Below, one piece after another: positions 1-7,298 of a stretch of DNA of 16,707 nt; the first letter of the stretch is position 1, and every line of letters starts with the position of its first letter. Below the pieces are notes generated by a model. The model saw only the letters and a list, made by a program, of their open reading frames with translations. It was not told the DNA's origin and did no database searches. The stretch covers positions 1 through 16,707 of the forward strand of contig CAYLZO010000108.1 in assembly GCA_964387775.1 (NCBI GenBank), written 5' to 3'. Origin of the DNA: CAYLZO01 sp964387775. Lineage in GTDB: Bacteria; Chloroflexota; Anaerolineae; JAAYZQ01. A program made the translations under genes and the position numbers.

Positions 1-55
1 TGCGATGGCCCCTCAGACAAACCCCTTGAAAACAGTTTGGAATTTGGTGTAACCC

Positions 56-3000
56 ATGCTTAAAGGACTGATTAGCAAAGTCGTTGGCGACCCCAACGAA
101 CGAGAGGTAAACAAGCTCCAGCCGCTGGTGGAGGCTATCAACGCGCTGGAACCCGAAGTCGAGCGCCAGACCCAGGCCGAGCTTTGCGCCCGGACCGACG
201 AGTTTCGGGCGCGACTGACCGCGGGCGAGACGCTGGACGAGCTCCTGGTAGAAGCCTTTGCCACCGTGCGGGAGGTGGCCAAGCGCACCGTGGATATGCG
301 GCCTTTCGACGTGCAGCTCATCGGCGGCATCGTCCTCCACCGGGGCATGGTCGCCGAGATGCGCACGGGCGAGGGCAAGACGCTGGTCGCCACGATGCCC
401 GTCTACCTCAACGCGCTGCTGGGCAAGGGCGTCCACCTGGTGACCGTCAACGACTATCTCGCCCGCCGCGACGCCCTGTGGATGGGGCCGATCTATCACA
501 CGCTGGGCCTGAGCGTCGGCCTGCTCCAATCGGGCGCCGAGCAGCCGGCCTACCTCTACGAACCCGACCATGAGCGCGATCCCTACCCCGGCCTGCGGGC
601 CGTGCCCCGCAAGGAAGCCTACGCCGCCGACGTGACCTACGGCACCAACAATGAATTCGGCTTTGACTACCTGCGGGACAACATCGCCCTCAGCCTGGAC
701 CGCCGCGTGCAGCGCCCCCTCTACTACGCCATCGTGGACGAGGTGGACAATATTTTCATCGACGAGGCGCGCACGCCCCTCATCATCTCCGGGCCGTCGG
801 ACGAGCCGGTGGAGGAATACGGCACCTTTGCCACCATCGCCCGCCAGTTGGAGCCCGAGGTCCACTACGAGCTGGACGACAAGGAGCGCTCGGTCTTTTT
901 GACCGACGAGGGCCTGGCCGTCGTCGAGCGAGAGACGGGCATCGAGAACATCTACGACGAGACCAACTACCGCTACGTCCATTACATGCAGCAGGCCCTC
1001 AAGGCCCAGGTGCTATTTCAGGAGGGCCGCGACTATATCCGGCAGCGCAAAGAGATCGTGCTCATCGACCATCACACCGGCCGCCTCATGCCCAGCCGGC
1101 GTCTCAGCGAGGGTCTCCACCAGGCCATTGAGGCCAAGGAGGGCGTGCCGGTCCAGCCCCGCGACGTGACCTCGGCCACGATCACGATTCAGAACTATTT
1201 TCGCATGTACGAAAAGCTGGCGGGCATGAGCGGCACGGCCGTCACCGAGGCCGAAGAATTCTTCAAGATCTACGAACTCGACGTCCTGGCCATCCCCACC
1301 AACGAGCCCGTCATCCGCGAGGACCACGCCGACGTCGTCTATCGCACCGAGGAGGCCAAATTCCGGGCCGTCGCCCGCGAGATCCTGGCCTGCCACAGCC
1401 AGGGCCAGCCGGTGCTGGTGGGCACGACGTCGGTCGAAAAGTCGGAGCAGCTCAGCAACCGCCTCAGCGGCGAGCGCTTGCAGATGGCGGCCCTCGCGCC
1501 CCGCATCGCCTACGCCCTGCAAGACGCCGCCCCTTCGAGGACCTCTGGGCAGGGCTTGGAACGCGAGGCCCGGGCCGCGCTGCGCGAGACGCTGAACGGC
1601 AGCCTGGGGACGATGAACGTCGGCGCCTGGAAGCGGATGATGCGCGACCTGGGCATCAACGCCAACATGCTGTCCGACGACAACCTGACCTGGATCGCCG
1701 GCTACCTGGAGCTGGACAGTGACGGGGCCGCACACCGCCGCCTGGAGCGCGCCCTCCGCGAGGGGATCGACCACGACGTGCTCAACGCCAAGGAGCACAC
1801 CCGCGAGGCGACCATCATCGCCCGGGCCGGCGAGCCCGGCGCCGTGACCATCGCCACCAACATGGCCGGCCGCGGCGTGGACATCAAGCTGGGCGGCGAG
1901 CTTTCCGACGAAACGATCCGCAAGGCCCACCAGGCCATGCGGCGGCGGGGCGTCGACCCCTTCCGCGCCACCCCGGACCAGATGGACAGCGCCATTGCCG
2001 AGGTGGTGCCCCAGTACGCCAAGCGCCGCGAGCACGTGCTGGCCGCTGGCGGCCTCCACGTGCTGGGCACCGAGCGCCACGAGGCCCGCCGCATCGACAA
2101 CCAGCTCCGGGGCCGCTCCGGCCGCCAGGGCGAGCCCGGCTCGTCGCGCTTTTACCTCTCGCTCGAAGATGACCTGATGCGCCGCTTTGGCCGCCGCGAG
2201 ATGCTGAACAAGCTGATGGAGACCATCGGCGACGATTTTCCCATCGAGCACGGCCTCGTCAGCCGCACCATCGAGCGGGCGCAGACGTCGGTCGAGGGCT
2301 ACAACTTTGACATCCGCAAACACCTGCTGGAGTACGACGACGTCCTCAACCGCCAGCGCGAGACGATCTATGCCGAGCGGCTACACATTCTAAAAAGCGA
2401 CGACCTGCGCGCCGAGGTCTGGCGCATGCTCCAGGGCCAGGTGGACGAATACCTGGAGCGAACCGAGGAGGACCCCGACCGGCAGCGGCTCCTCTTTGCC
2501 GGTCTGGACGACGTGGTGCCCCTCATTCTGCTGCCGCCCAAGTCGCCGTTCCAGGGGGCCCTGACCTTTGGCGGCCCCGCACTGGCCTCGTCCCGGAGCG
2601 GCCTGACGGCCTTTCCGCCTTTCACCATCAGCTTCCTGGCCGACCAGTTGGCGGGCCAGCCCTTGGACGGGGTCCGCGAGACGCTGCACGAGCTTTCCCG
2701 GGAGGCGGCGGCTGCCTATGGCGAGCAGGTCCGCCAGAACGTGAGCGACGTCGCCCAGGACATCCTCGACAAGTACGACGAGCGCCTGGAGCGTTACCAG
2801 GCCCTGCTCGACGAAAAGATCGGCGACCTGTTGATGCTGGCCGAGGAACGGAACGAGCCGGTAGACCCCCGGCGCCTGATCCAGTACCTGGAGCGGACCT
2901 ACCCCCTGAAGCTCACCACGCCATCGGAGCTCTACAACGCGGGGCTGGACGAGATGCAGGACCACTGGCTGGCCGAGATCGAGGTCGAGTTCCACCGGCA

Positions 3001-6000
3001 GGTCTGCCTGGGCCTCATCAACCGCGCCCAGATCCGGCTGCCGGCCGAGGTGAGCCTGGATCGCCTCCGGCCCCTCCAGATCCCGCCCGACAGGCTGCGG
3101 GACGAGTTGCGCCGCGTGCGCGAACTGGCCGCCAAGCAGCCGGCCGGAGACGGCGGCCGCCCGTTGGCGTCCACCTCGCTGCCCGACGAGCCCGGCCCGC
3201 GCCAGGTGCTCGACTTTGTGGCGACGGTCAAGGAGAAGAGTAAATTTGACTACGGCCGGCTGGACCGGCTGGTGGGCCACGTGCTGGGCGCCCACCTGGA
3301 CGAGCTCATTGCCGATTACCAGGAGGTCGTAGAGCCCGACGACACCCGGTTGCAGCGCGACCTGGACCGCCTGCAGAACAGCGTCAACGAGGGGCGGCGG
3401 GGCGCTAACCACCTGGTTGCCATCCTGGAGGAACTGAACGACCTGGTCCACCTGGAGATCGCCGACCTGGAGGAACTGCTGGGCCTGGCCGTGAGCCACG
3501 AATACGACAAGTGGGCCCAGCGCCAGCTTGCGGAATTGGACGCCGACGTCGCCCGCAGCCCGCTGGCCGACACGTCGTGGGAGGCCATCGCCGGGCACCT
3601 GCTGGCCACCTACTATACCCAGCGCCAGAGCTACGACCGGGAGCACCGCCGCCGGGCCACGTGGATGCCGCGCCTCTCCTTCGCCTACCTGGGCCAGGCC
3701 CACGTCCAGGGCCTGGGACCGGAGTCATTGCGCACGGCCATCCTCGATTCCTTGCGGCGGGCCATGGAGCAGCGGGAAGAGATCTGGGGGGAGCAAGAGT
3801 TCCAGCGCTGGGCGCAGACCTCCCTCGACGAGCTCGACCCAAACATCTACGACGGCTTGCTGCGCTTCCTCGGCGAGCGGGCCTTGGGCGCCAACCGGGA
3901 CCGGCGCGTAGAAGATCTGCCGGCCGACCTCTACGAATACCTGCGTTTCACCCTGAAGCTCCGGGAGCTGGAGGACGAACGCCTGGCGAACCTGCCCCAC
4001 GCCGACATCGTTCTCGCGCGCCTGGCCGAGGCGCTGGAGGACCACCTGCTCGACACGCCGGTCCGCGAGCTGGACGCGTCCCTCCAGAAGCGGGTCGAGG
4101 ACCAGTTGCGCCGCAGCGGCTTCCTGGACGATCCGGAGGCCCGCCAGCAGCTCGTCGCCCGGCCGATCCGCAGTTGGGAGGAGAGCACGCGAGACGAGGT
4201 CGCCACGTTCTGGGGCCGGCGGTTCGTCGAGGCTCACCAGAACGAGCCCGTCGTCGAGCTGGAAGCGGAGGCCCGCGAGACCGTCGTGGACTATTTGCAG
4301 CAGCAGCGTCGCTTCGTGGACGAGAGCCGGGTCCAGCACTTTCTCGTCCACCAGCGGCTGAGCGATCTGCCGGCGGAGACACGCCGAGACGCCCTGCACT
4401 ACCTGGCCCGCACCCGGCTGGAGCACGTCAACCGGCGCAAGATCGCCAACCTCGACGTCAACACCCGCCAGGCCGTCGTCGACTCGCTGCAAAGGATGGG
4501 CCTCTTTACCGACCAGGCCCGCCGGGACGCGCTCCGGAGCCAGTCCCTGGATGGGGCATCGGGTTCTGATTCGGGGGCTGGTCTGCCGGAGGAGGTACGC
4601 CACGGCTTTCGGCGCTTCTTGGCGCGGCGGAGGCTGGATGGCCATCGGCGGGTGGANNNNNNNNNNAAGGGAGACCAAGTGGCCGCTCCCGAGCGCCTGG
4701 CCGCCTTGCCGGAGCAGCGACTGCCCGACGTGGACCCGGCCGTCGCCGTGCTGGTCGAGGAAGAACTCGCGGCCCAGCTCCGCGAGGACCTGGCGGCCAA
4801 GACGATGGAGGAGCTGCCGGCCGAGACCCGCCGCGAGGTCCGCCTGGCCCTGGAGGAGCAGAACTATTTCGTGGACCCGGAGAAAGTGGGCTGGTACGAG
4901 CGCAAGACCCTGGCCCAACTCCCGAGCAACGTCATGCAGGGCCTGGAAGTGCACCTGGGCCGGCTCCGCCTGGCAGAGCTGGCCGATGTCGCCTTCCAAG
5001 ACCTGCCCGACGAGACCCAGGAGATGCTGGAGGGCATCTTTGACAGCGAGGGGGTGCTGACCGACCGCGCCGACCGGCTGCGCCTTACCCAGACCGGCTC
5101 CCTGGCCGACCTGCCCGACCCGGACCGGGAAGGGGTGGCCCAGCAACTGGGCCGCAAGTGGCTGGTCCAGGTCCGCGATCGGCGCCCGCCCGACCTGCCC
5201 GAGCGGGAGCGTGAGATCATCTGGGGCTATTTGCGATCCCAAGGGCGGTTCACCGACGAGTTCAAAGAGGAGCTGTTCCAGTATCAGCGCCTGGACGAGT
5301 TCGACGCCGAGACGCAGCGGGCCGTGGAAGAGACGCTGAGCCAGCGGCTGGCCCGGCGCCTGGAAAAGCAGCCCATCGGCGAGTTATCGCCCGAGACGCA
5401 GGACGTGGTTTGGAAGCGTCTCCGCCAGGCCGACTATTTCGTCGATGGCGAGCGCCTGCGGCAGGCCGTGGGAACGCCGGTAGATGACTTGCCCGAGGAG
5501 CTGCGCGAGGCTGTGGAAGCGGCCCTGGGCGGGACACTCCTCGACGGGCTGGAGACGACGCCGGTCAGCGAGCTGACCGAGAAAGTGCGGGACGCTGTGT
5601 GGCAGTACCTGTCCGAGATCGGCTACTTTGTGGACGAAAAGAAACGGGGCCAGATGTTGGAGCGGCGCCTGGTCGATCTCAAAAGCGAGCAGTATCAGCA
5701 GGTGGTCCAGGATGTCACCCGTTATTTGGAGGAGGAAATCGGCGACGAGCCCATCTCGGACCTGGACGACGAACTACGCCAGGGGCTTCGCGAAGCCGTG
5801 GAGGCGCTGGGCTATTTTGCAAGCGACGAGGAACGGGCCAGGCTGCTGGGCCAGTCTTTGGGCGCCTTGCGGCGGACCGACCTGGAAGCGCTGACCGTGG
5901 AGCTTGGGCAATCCCGGCTGGACGCTGTCAAGAACAGATCGCTCGCCGAAATGCCCGCCGAGGAACGGGACGCCGTCGTCGACCACCTCCAGGCTGCGGG

Positions 6001-6619
6001 CTGGTTCGTGGACCAGTCCCGGGTCCACAGCCTCCAGTACCAGCGGCTCCAGGAGTTGGACGCCGAGGTTCGAGACCCGGTTGTCCGGACGCTGCGCGAG
6101 CAACACGCCGAGCGGCTGCGGCGGCAGCGCCTGTTGGCCCTGAACCGGGAGCAGCGCCGCGTCGCCCAGAGCGTGTTGCACGAGCAGGGGCTGGCCCTCG
6201 TCGAGGGCAAGATGCGGCCCTATCGCTCGCAGCGGTTGGGTGACCTGGACCGGGACGTCTATCGTGCCCTGTTGCACGACCTGGGCAGCGAGGCCATCGC
6301 CGACTGGCCTGCCGCCCGGTTTCAGGACCTGGACGAGGAGCAGCAAGGCATCCTGAGTGCCTTCCTGGGCCGGCGGATTATGGCCCGCATCGAGCGGCGG
6401 GTGCTGCTGCACACCATCAGCCGCTTGTGGATCGATTACTTGACCCAGATCGAAGACCTACGGCGGGGCATCGGCCTGGAGGCCTATGGCCAGCGCGATC
6501 CCCTGGTAGAATACAAGCGAAGGGCTTTCGAGTTGTTTGAGGACCTGGGCAAGAACATCCGCCGCGACGTCGCCCGGTCGCTGTTCCGGCAGCTTCCGCA
6601 GCCGCTCGAGGGCTCGTGA
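56..6619 (+). CDS. secA: Giant preprotein translocase ATPase SecA with a very large repeat-bearing insertion
   Basis: SecA is the cytosolic ATPase that drives unfolded preproteins through the SecYEG channel. The core is intact: Walker A MRTGEGKT at residues 102-109, Walker B DEVD at 228-231 followed by the IDEARTPL signature, GMSGTA at 390-395, NMAGRGVDIKLGG at 602-614, and QLRGRSGRQG at 683-692. VEGYNFDIRKH and YDDVLNRQR (about 746-769) open the helical scaffold. The canonical C-terminus resumes near 2110 (IERRVLLHTISRLW, then GIGLEAYGQRDPL at 2138-2150). Family members are usually about 800-1000 residues, so some 1250-1300 residues are extra, including a 63-residue tandem repeat from about 1255 to 2108. 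NBD2 also carries a roughly 100-residue insertion (about 470-575). The usual C-terminal Cys-rich zinc/SecB-binding tail is absent. The ATG at 56 gives the expected SecA N-terminus and has only a weak GGTG at 46-49 in front. A 10-N gap interrupts the gene, so numbering beyond residue 1533 is provisional. Identity as SecA is secure; the role of the insertion is unknown. Confidence 0.95.
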   Translation: MLKGLISKVVGDPNEREVNKLQPLVEAINALEPEVERQTQAELCARTDEFRARLTAGETLDELLVEAFATVREVAKRTVDMRPFDVQLIGGIVLHRGMVAEMRTGEGKTLVATMPVYLNALLGKGVHLVTVNDYLARRDALWMGPIYHTLGLSVGLLQSGAEQPAYLYEPDHERDPYPGLRAVPRKEAYAADVTYGTNNEFGFDYLRDNIALSLDRRVQRPLYYAIVDEVDNIFIDEARTPLIISGPSDEPVEEYGTFATIARQLEPEVHYELDDKERSVFLTDEGLAVVERETGIENIYDETNYRYVHYMQQALKAQVLFQEGRDYIRQRKEIVLIDHHTGRLMPSRRLSEGLHQAIEAKEGVPVQPRDVTSATITIQNYFRMYEKLAGMSGTAVTEAEEFFKIYELDVLAIPTNEPVIREDHADVVYRTEEAKFRAVAREILACHSQGQPVLVGTTSVEKSEQLSNRLSGERLQMAALAPRIAYALQDAAPSRTSGQGLEREARAALRETLNGSLGTMNVGAWKRMMRDLGINANMLSDDNLTWIAGYLELDSDGAAHRRLERALREGIDHDVLNAKEHTREATIIARAGEPGAVTIATNMAGRGVDIKLGGELSDETIRKAHQAMRRRGVDPFRATPDQMDSAIAEVVPQYAKRREHVLAAGGLHVLGTERHEARRIDNQLRGRSGRQGEPGSSRFYLSLEDDLMRRFGRREMLNKLMETIGDDFPIEHGLVSRTIERAQTSVEGYNFDIRKHLLEYDDVLNRQRETIYAERLHILKSDDLRAEVWRMLQGQVDEYLERTEEDPDRQRLLFAGLDDVVPLILLPPKSPFQGALTFGGPALASSRSGLTAFPPFTISFLADQLAGQPLDGVRETLHELSREAAAAYGEQVRQNVSDVAQDILDKYDERLERYQALLDEKIGDLLMLAEERNEPVDPRRLIQYLERTYPLKLTTPSELYNAGLDEMQDHWLAEIEVEFHRQVCLGLINRAQIRLPAEVSLDRLRPLQIPPDRLRDELRRVRELAAKQPAGDGGRPLASTSLPDEPGPRQVLDFVATVKEKSKFDYGRLDRLVGHVLGAHLDELIADYQEVVEPDDTRLQRDLDRLQNSVNEGRRGANHLVAILEELNDLVHLEIADLEELLGLAVSHEYDKWAQRQLAELDADVARSPLADTSWEAIAGHLLATYYTQRQSYDREHRRRATWMPRLSFAYLGQAHVQGLGPESLRTAILDSLRRAMEQREEIWGEQEFQRWAQTSLDELDPNIYDGLLRFLGERALGANRDRRVEDLPADLYEYLRFTLKLRELEDERLANLPHADIVLARLAEALEDHLLDTPVRELDASLQKRVEDQLRRSGFLDDPEARQQLVARPIRSWEESTRDEVATFWGRRFVEAHQNEPVVELEAEARETVVDYLQQQRRFVDESRVQHFLVHQRLSDLPAETRRDALHYLARTRLEHVNRRKIANLDVNTRQAVVDSLQRMGLFTDQARRDALRSQSLDGASGSDSGAGLPEEVRHGFRRFLARRRLDGHRRVXXXXKGDQVAAPERLAALPEQRLPDVDPAVAVLVEEELAAQLREDLAAKTMEELPAETRREVRLALEEQNYFVDPEKVGWYERKTLAQLPSNVMQGLEVHLGRLRLAELADVAFQDLPDETQEMLEGIFDSEGVLTDRADRLRLTQTGSLADLPDPDREGVAQQLGRKWLVQVRDRRPPDLPEREREIIWGYLRSQGRFTDEFKEELFQYQRLDEFDAETQRAVEETLSQRLARRLEKQPIGELSPETQDVVWKRLRQADYFVDGERLRQAVGTPVDDLPEELREAVEAALGGTLLDGLETTPVSELTEKVRDAVWQYLSEIGYFVDEKKRGQMLERRLVDLKSEQYQQVVQDVTRYLEEEIGDEPISDLDDELRQGLREAVEALGYFASDEERARLLGQSLGALRRTDLEALTVELGQSRLDAVKNRSLAEMPAEERDAVVDHLQAAGWFVDQSRVHSLQYQRLQELDAEVRDPVVRTLREQHAERLRRQRLLALNREQRRVAQSVLHEQGLALVEGKMRPYRSQRLGDLDRDVYRALLHDLGSEAIADWPAARFQDLDEEQQGILSAFLGRRIMARIERRVLLHTISRLWIDYLTQIEDLRRGIGLEAYGQRDPLVEYKRRAFELFEDLGKNIRRDVARSLFRQLPQPLEGS
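3818..6379 (+). repeat. Tandem 63-residue protein repeat array inside SecA (about 12-13 units)
   Basis: The translated sequence repeats with a strict period. An A half of about 28 residues (pattern RLxDLPxETRxxVxxxLxxxxL) alternates with a B half of about 35 residues (PIxELxxETRxxVxxxLxxxGYFVDE plus a charged helix). The aromatic position of the GYFVDE-like motif falls at residues 1356, 1420, 1484, [gap copy], 1605, 1668, 1732, 1795, 1858, 1921, 1984 and 2047, that is every 63-64 residues. Copies include GFLDD, RFVDE, LFTDQ, YFVDP, RFTDE, YFVDG, YFVDE, YFASD and WFVDQ. The last A half runs straight into the canonical SecA C-terminal helix. The DNA copies are diverged, so the periodicity is clear only in protein. 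The pattern suggests an alpha-helical solenoid; I do not recognise the family. Half-unit edges are accurate to a few residues. Confidence 0.9.
4657..4666. other. Assembly gap (10 N) inside the secA repeat array
   Basis: Ten consecutive N bases interrupt the coding sequence. The repeat pattern resumes in the same frame after the gap, but the distance between flanking GYFVDE-type motifs is 121 residues (1484 to 1605), not about 127, and one motif copy is missing. The A half just before the gap also carries an extra Gly/Ser-rich stretch. By alignment to the other copies, the true missing length is probably nearer 50 nt than 10. Protein length and downstream residue numbers of SecA are therefore approximate. 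Confidence 0.97.
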
Positions 6620-6649
6620 TGGCGGATTCTGACCCCTTCCTCGTGACGC

Positions 6650-6678
6650 TTGATCTTTTTAGACGATGATGTTACAAT
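6650..6678 (+). promoter_or_regulatory. Sigma-70 type promoter with extended -10 in front of the winged-helix gene
   Basis: A TTGATC -35 hexamer (6650-6655) is separated by exactly 17 bp from a TACAAT -10 hexamer (6673-6678). The -10 is preceded by TG and one base (TG at 6670-6671), which is an extended -10. The predicted start of transcription is around 6684-6686, giving a leader of about 110 nt before the TTG start at 6796. This lies 30 nt after the secA stop, so the signalling genes can be transcribed separately from secA. It is the best promoter match in the window. The call rests on consensus matching only. Confidence 0.7.
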
Positions 6679-6680
6679 AA

Positions 6681-6715
6681 GGCTATCGGCGCGGCTGTCG
6701 TGGGAGCGCCGAGCC
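6681..6715 (+). promoter_or_regulatory. GC-rich stem-loop or operator palindrome at the predicted transcription start
   Basis: GGCT (6681-6684) pairs with AGCC (6712-6715), and CGGCGC (6687-6692) pairs with GCGCCG (6706-6711). A 2-nt bulge lies on the 5' arm and the loop is 13 nt. The structure begins 3 nt after the -10 hexamer and so spans the predicted start site. It could be a 5'-end mRNA hairpin or a dyad operator, perhaps for the winged-helix protein encoded just downstream (inference). No T-run follows it, so it is not a simple terminator. Confidence 0.5.
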
Positions 6716-6783
6716 CTTGATGCAAGCCAGTCAGCCAGCTCCTGCAAGAGCAGAGCGAACCAGCCGGCACAGAAACGAAAAAG

Positions 6784-6790
6784 GGAGGTG
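6784..6790 (+). promoter_or_regulatory. Strong ribosome binding site fixing a TTG start codon
   Basis: GGAGGTG lies 5 nt upstream of TTG at 6796. The first in-frame ATG (6832) has no such site, so the TTG is preferred as the start of the winged-helix gene. Confidence 0.8.
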
Positions 6791-6795
6791 CAACG

Positions 6796-7173
6796 TTGGT
6801 CTTCAGCGGAGAGGATTTCACCACGAGGCTCATGAACGACATGGATCCGGAGCTTTTGGATCTGGTCAAGACGAAGGTCAACTCATTCATCAAGTGGGAT
6901 CTGGTCCGATTCTTGCGGGAGAACCCCAATACGGCCGACACCGCCGAGAATATCGCCAAATACATTGGCCGGAACGCTACTACGGTCGAGCCGGAGTTGC
7001 GCGAACTGGTGGACAGCGAGATCATGGAGGTCAAGTTGGTGGAAGGCATCCCTGTCTATTCCCTCACCGCTGATCCCTCCACGCGAGAGTTGATCGACCG
7101 TTTTATTGCCGCTTGCGAAGATCGCCACTTCCGCGTCAAGGTCATCTATCACATCGTCCGAGGCATGCGATAG
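6796..7173 (+). CDS. Small winged helix-turn-helix protein
   Basis: A 125-residue protein with a TTG start behind a strong GGAGGTG. Residues about 31-91 have the order of a winged helix: helix 1 (IKWDLVRFLREN, 32-43), helix 2 (TAENIAKYIG, 49-58), a putative recognition helix (TTVEPELRELVDSEI, 62-76), then a beta wing (MEVKLVEGIPVYSLT). Short acidic N-terminal and helical, basic C-terminal extensions flank it; the latter ends in RVKVIYHIVRGMR. No effector domain, membrane segment or metal motif is visible. It is the first gene after a good promoter and sits directly before the KaiC-like ATPase. The simplest reading is a DNA-binding regulator or adaptor for the downstream signalling genes (inference). 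The fold is fairly sure; target and ligand are unknown. Confidence 0.8.
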   Translation: MVFSGEDFTTRLMNDMDPELLDLVKTKVNSFIKWDLVRFLRENPNTADTAENIAKYIGRNATTVEPELRELVDSEIMEVKLVEGIPVYSLTADPSTRELIDRFIAACEDRHFRVKVIYHIVRGMR

Positions 7174-7214
7174 CCATCGGCTTGGGCTTGAGCTACGCTG
7201 TTCTGCTTGCCAAG

Positions 7215-7241
7215 GGTGAGAGGGAGCACGTGCCTCTCGCC
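7215..7241 (+). promoter_or_regulatory. Stem-loop between the winged-helix and KaiC-like genes
   Basis: GGTGAGAGG (7215-7223) pairs with CCTCTCGCC (7233-7241) as a 9-bp stem with one G-T pair and a 9-nt loop, GAGCACGTG. The loop overlaps the palindrome GCACGTGC (7226-7233). No T-run follows, so it is a poor intrinsic terminator. It could be an mRNA processing or stability element, or a protein-binding dyad. The rest of the 125-nt gap holds only the GAGGAGG (7279-7285) before the next ATG, 13 nt away. Confidence 0.45.
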
Positions 7242-7298
7242 ATCAAGATTCGGGCCTGCCCATGGTAGATCGGGCCTAGAGGAGGCTTAGAAACAAAG

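Noticed and set aside
26..54. TTGAAA with a possible -10 before secA
   Set aside because: The hexamer 17 bp downstream (GTAACC) is poor and would overlap the start codon.
3818..6379. DNA-level tandem repeat or CRISPR-like array
   Set aside because: Periodicity is at protein level with diverged nucleotides; no identical repeats or unique spacers exist.
6717..7073. A 118-codon + strand frame overlapping the winged-helix gene
   Set aside because: No ribosome binding site, low-complexity translation, and it conflicts with the well-supported TTG-started gene.
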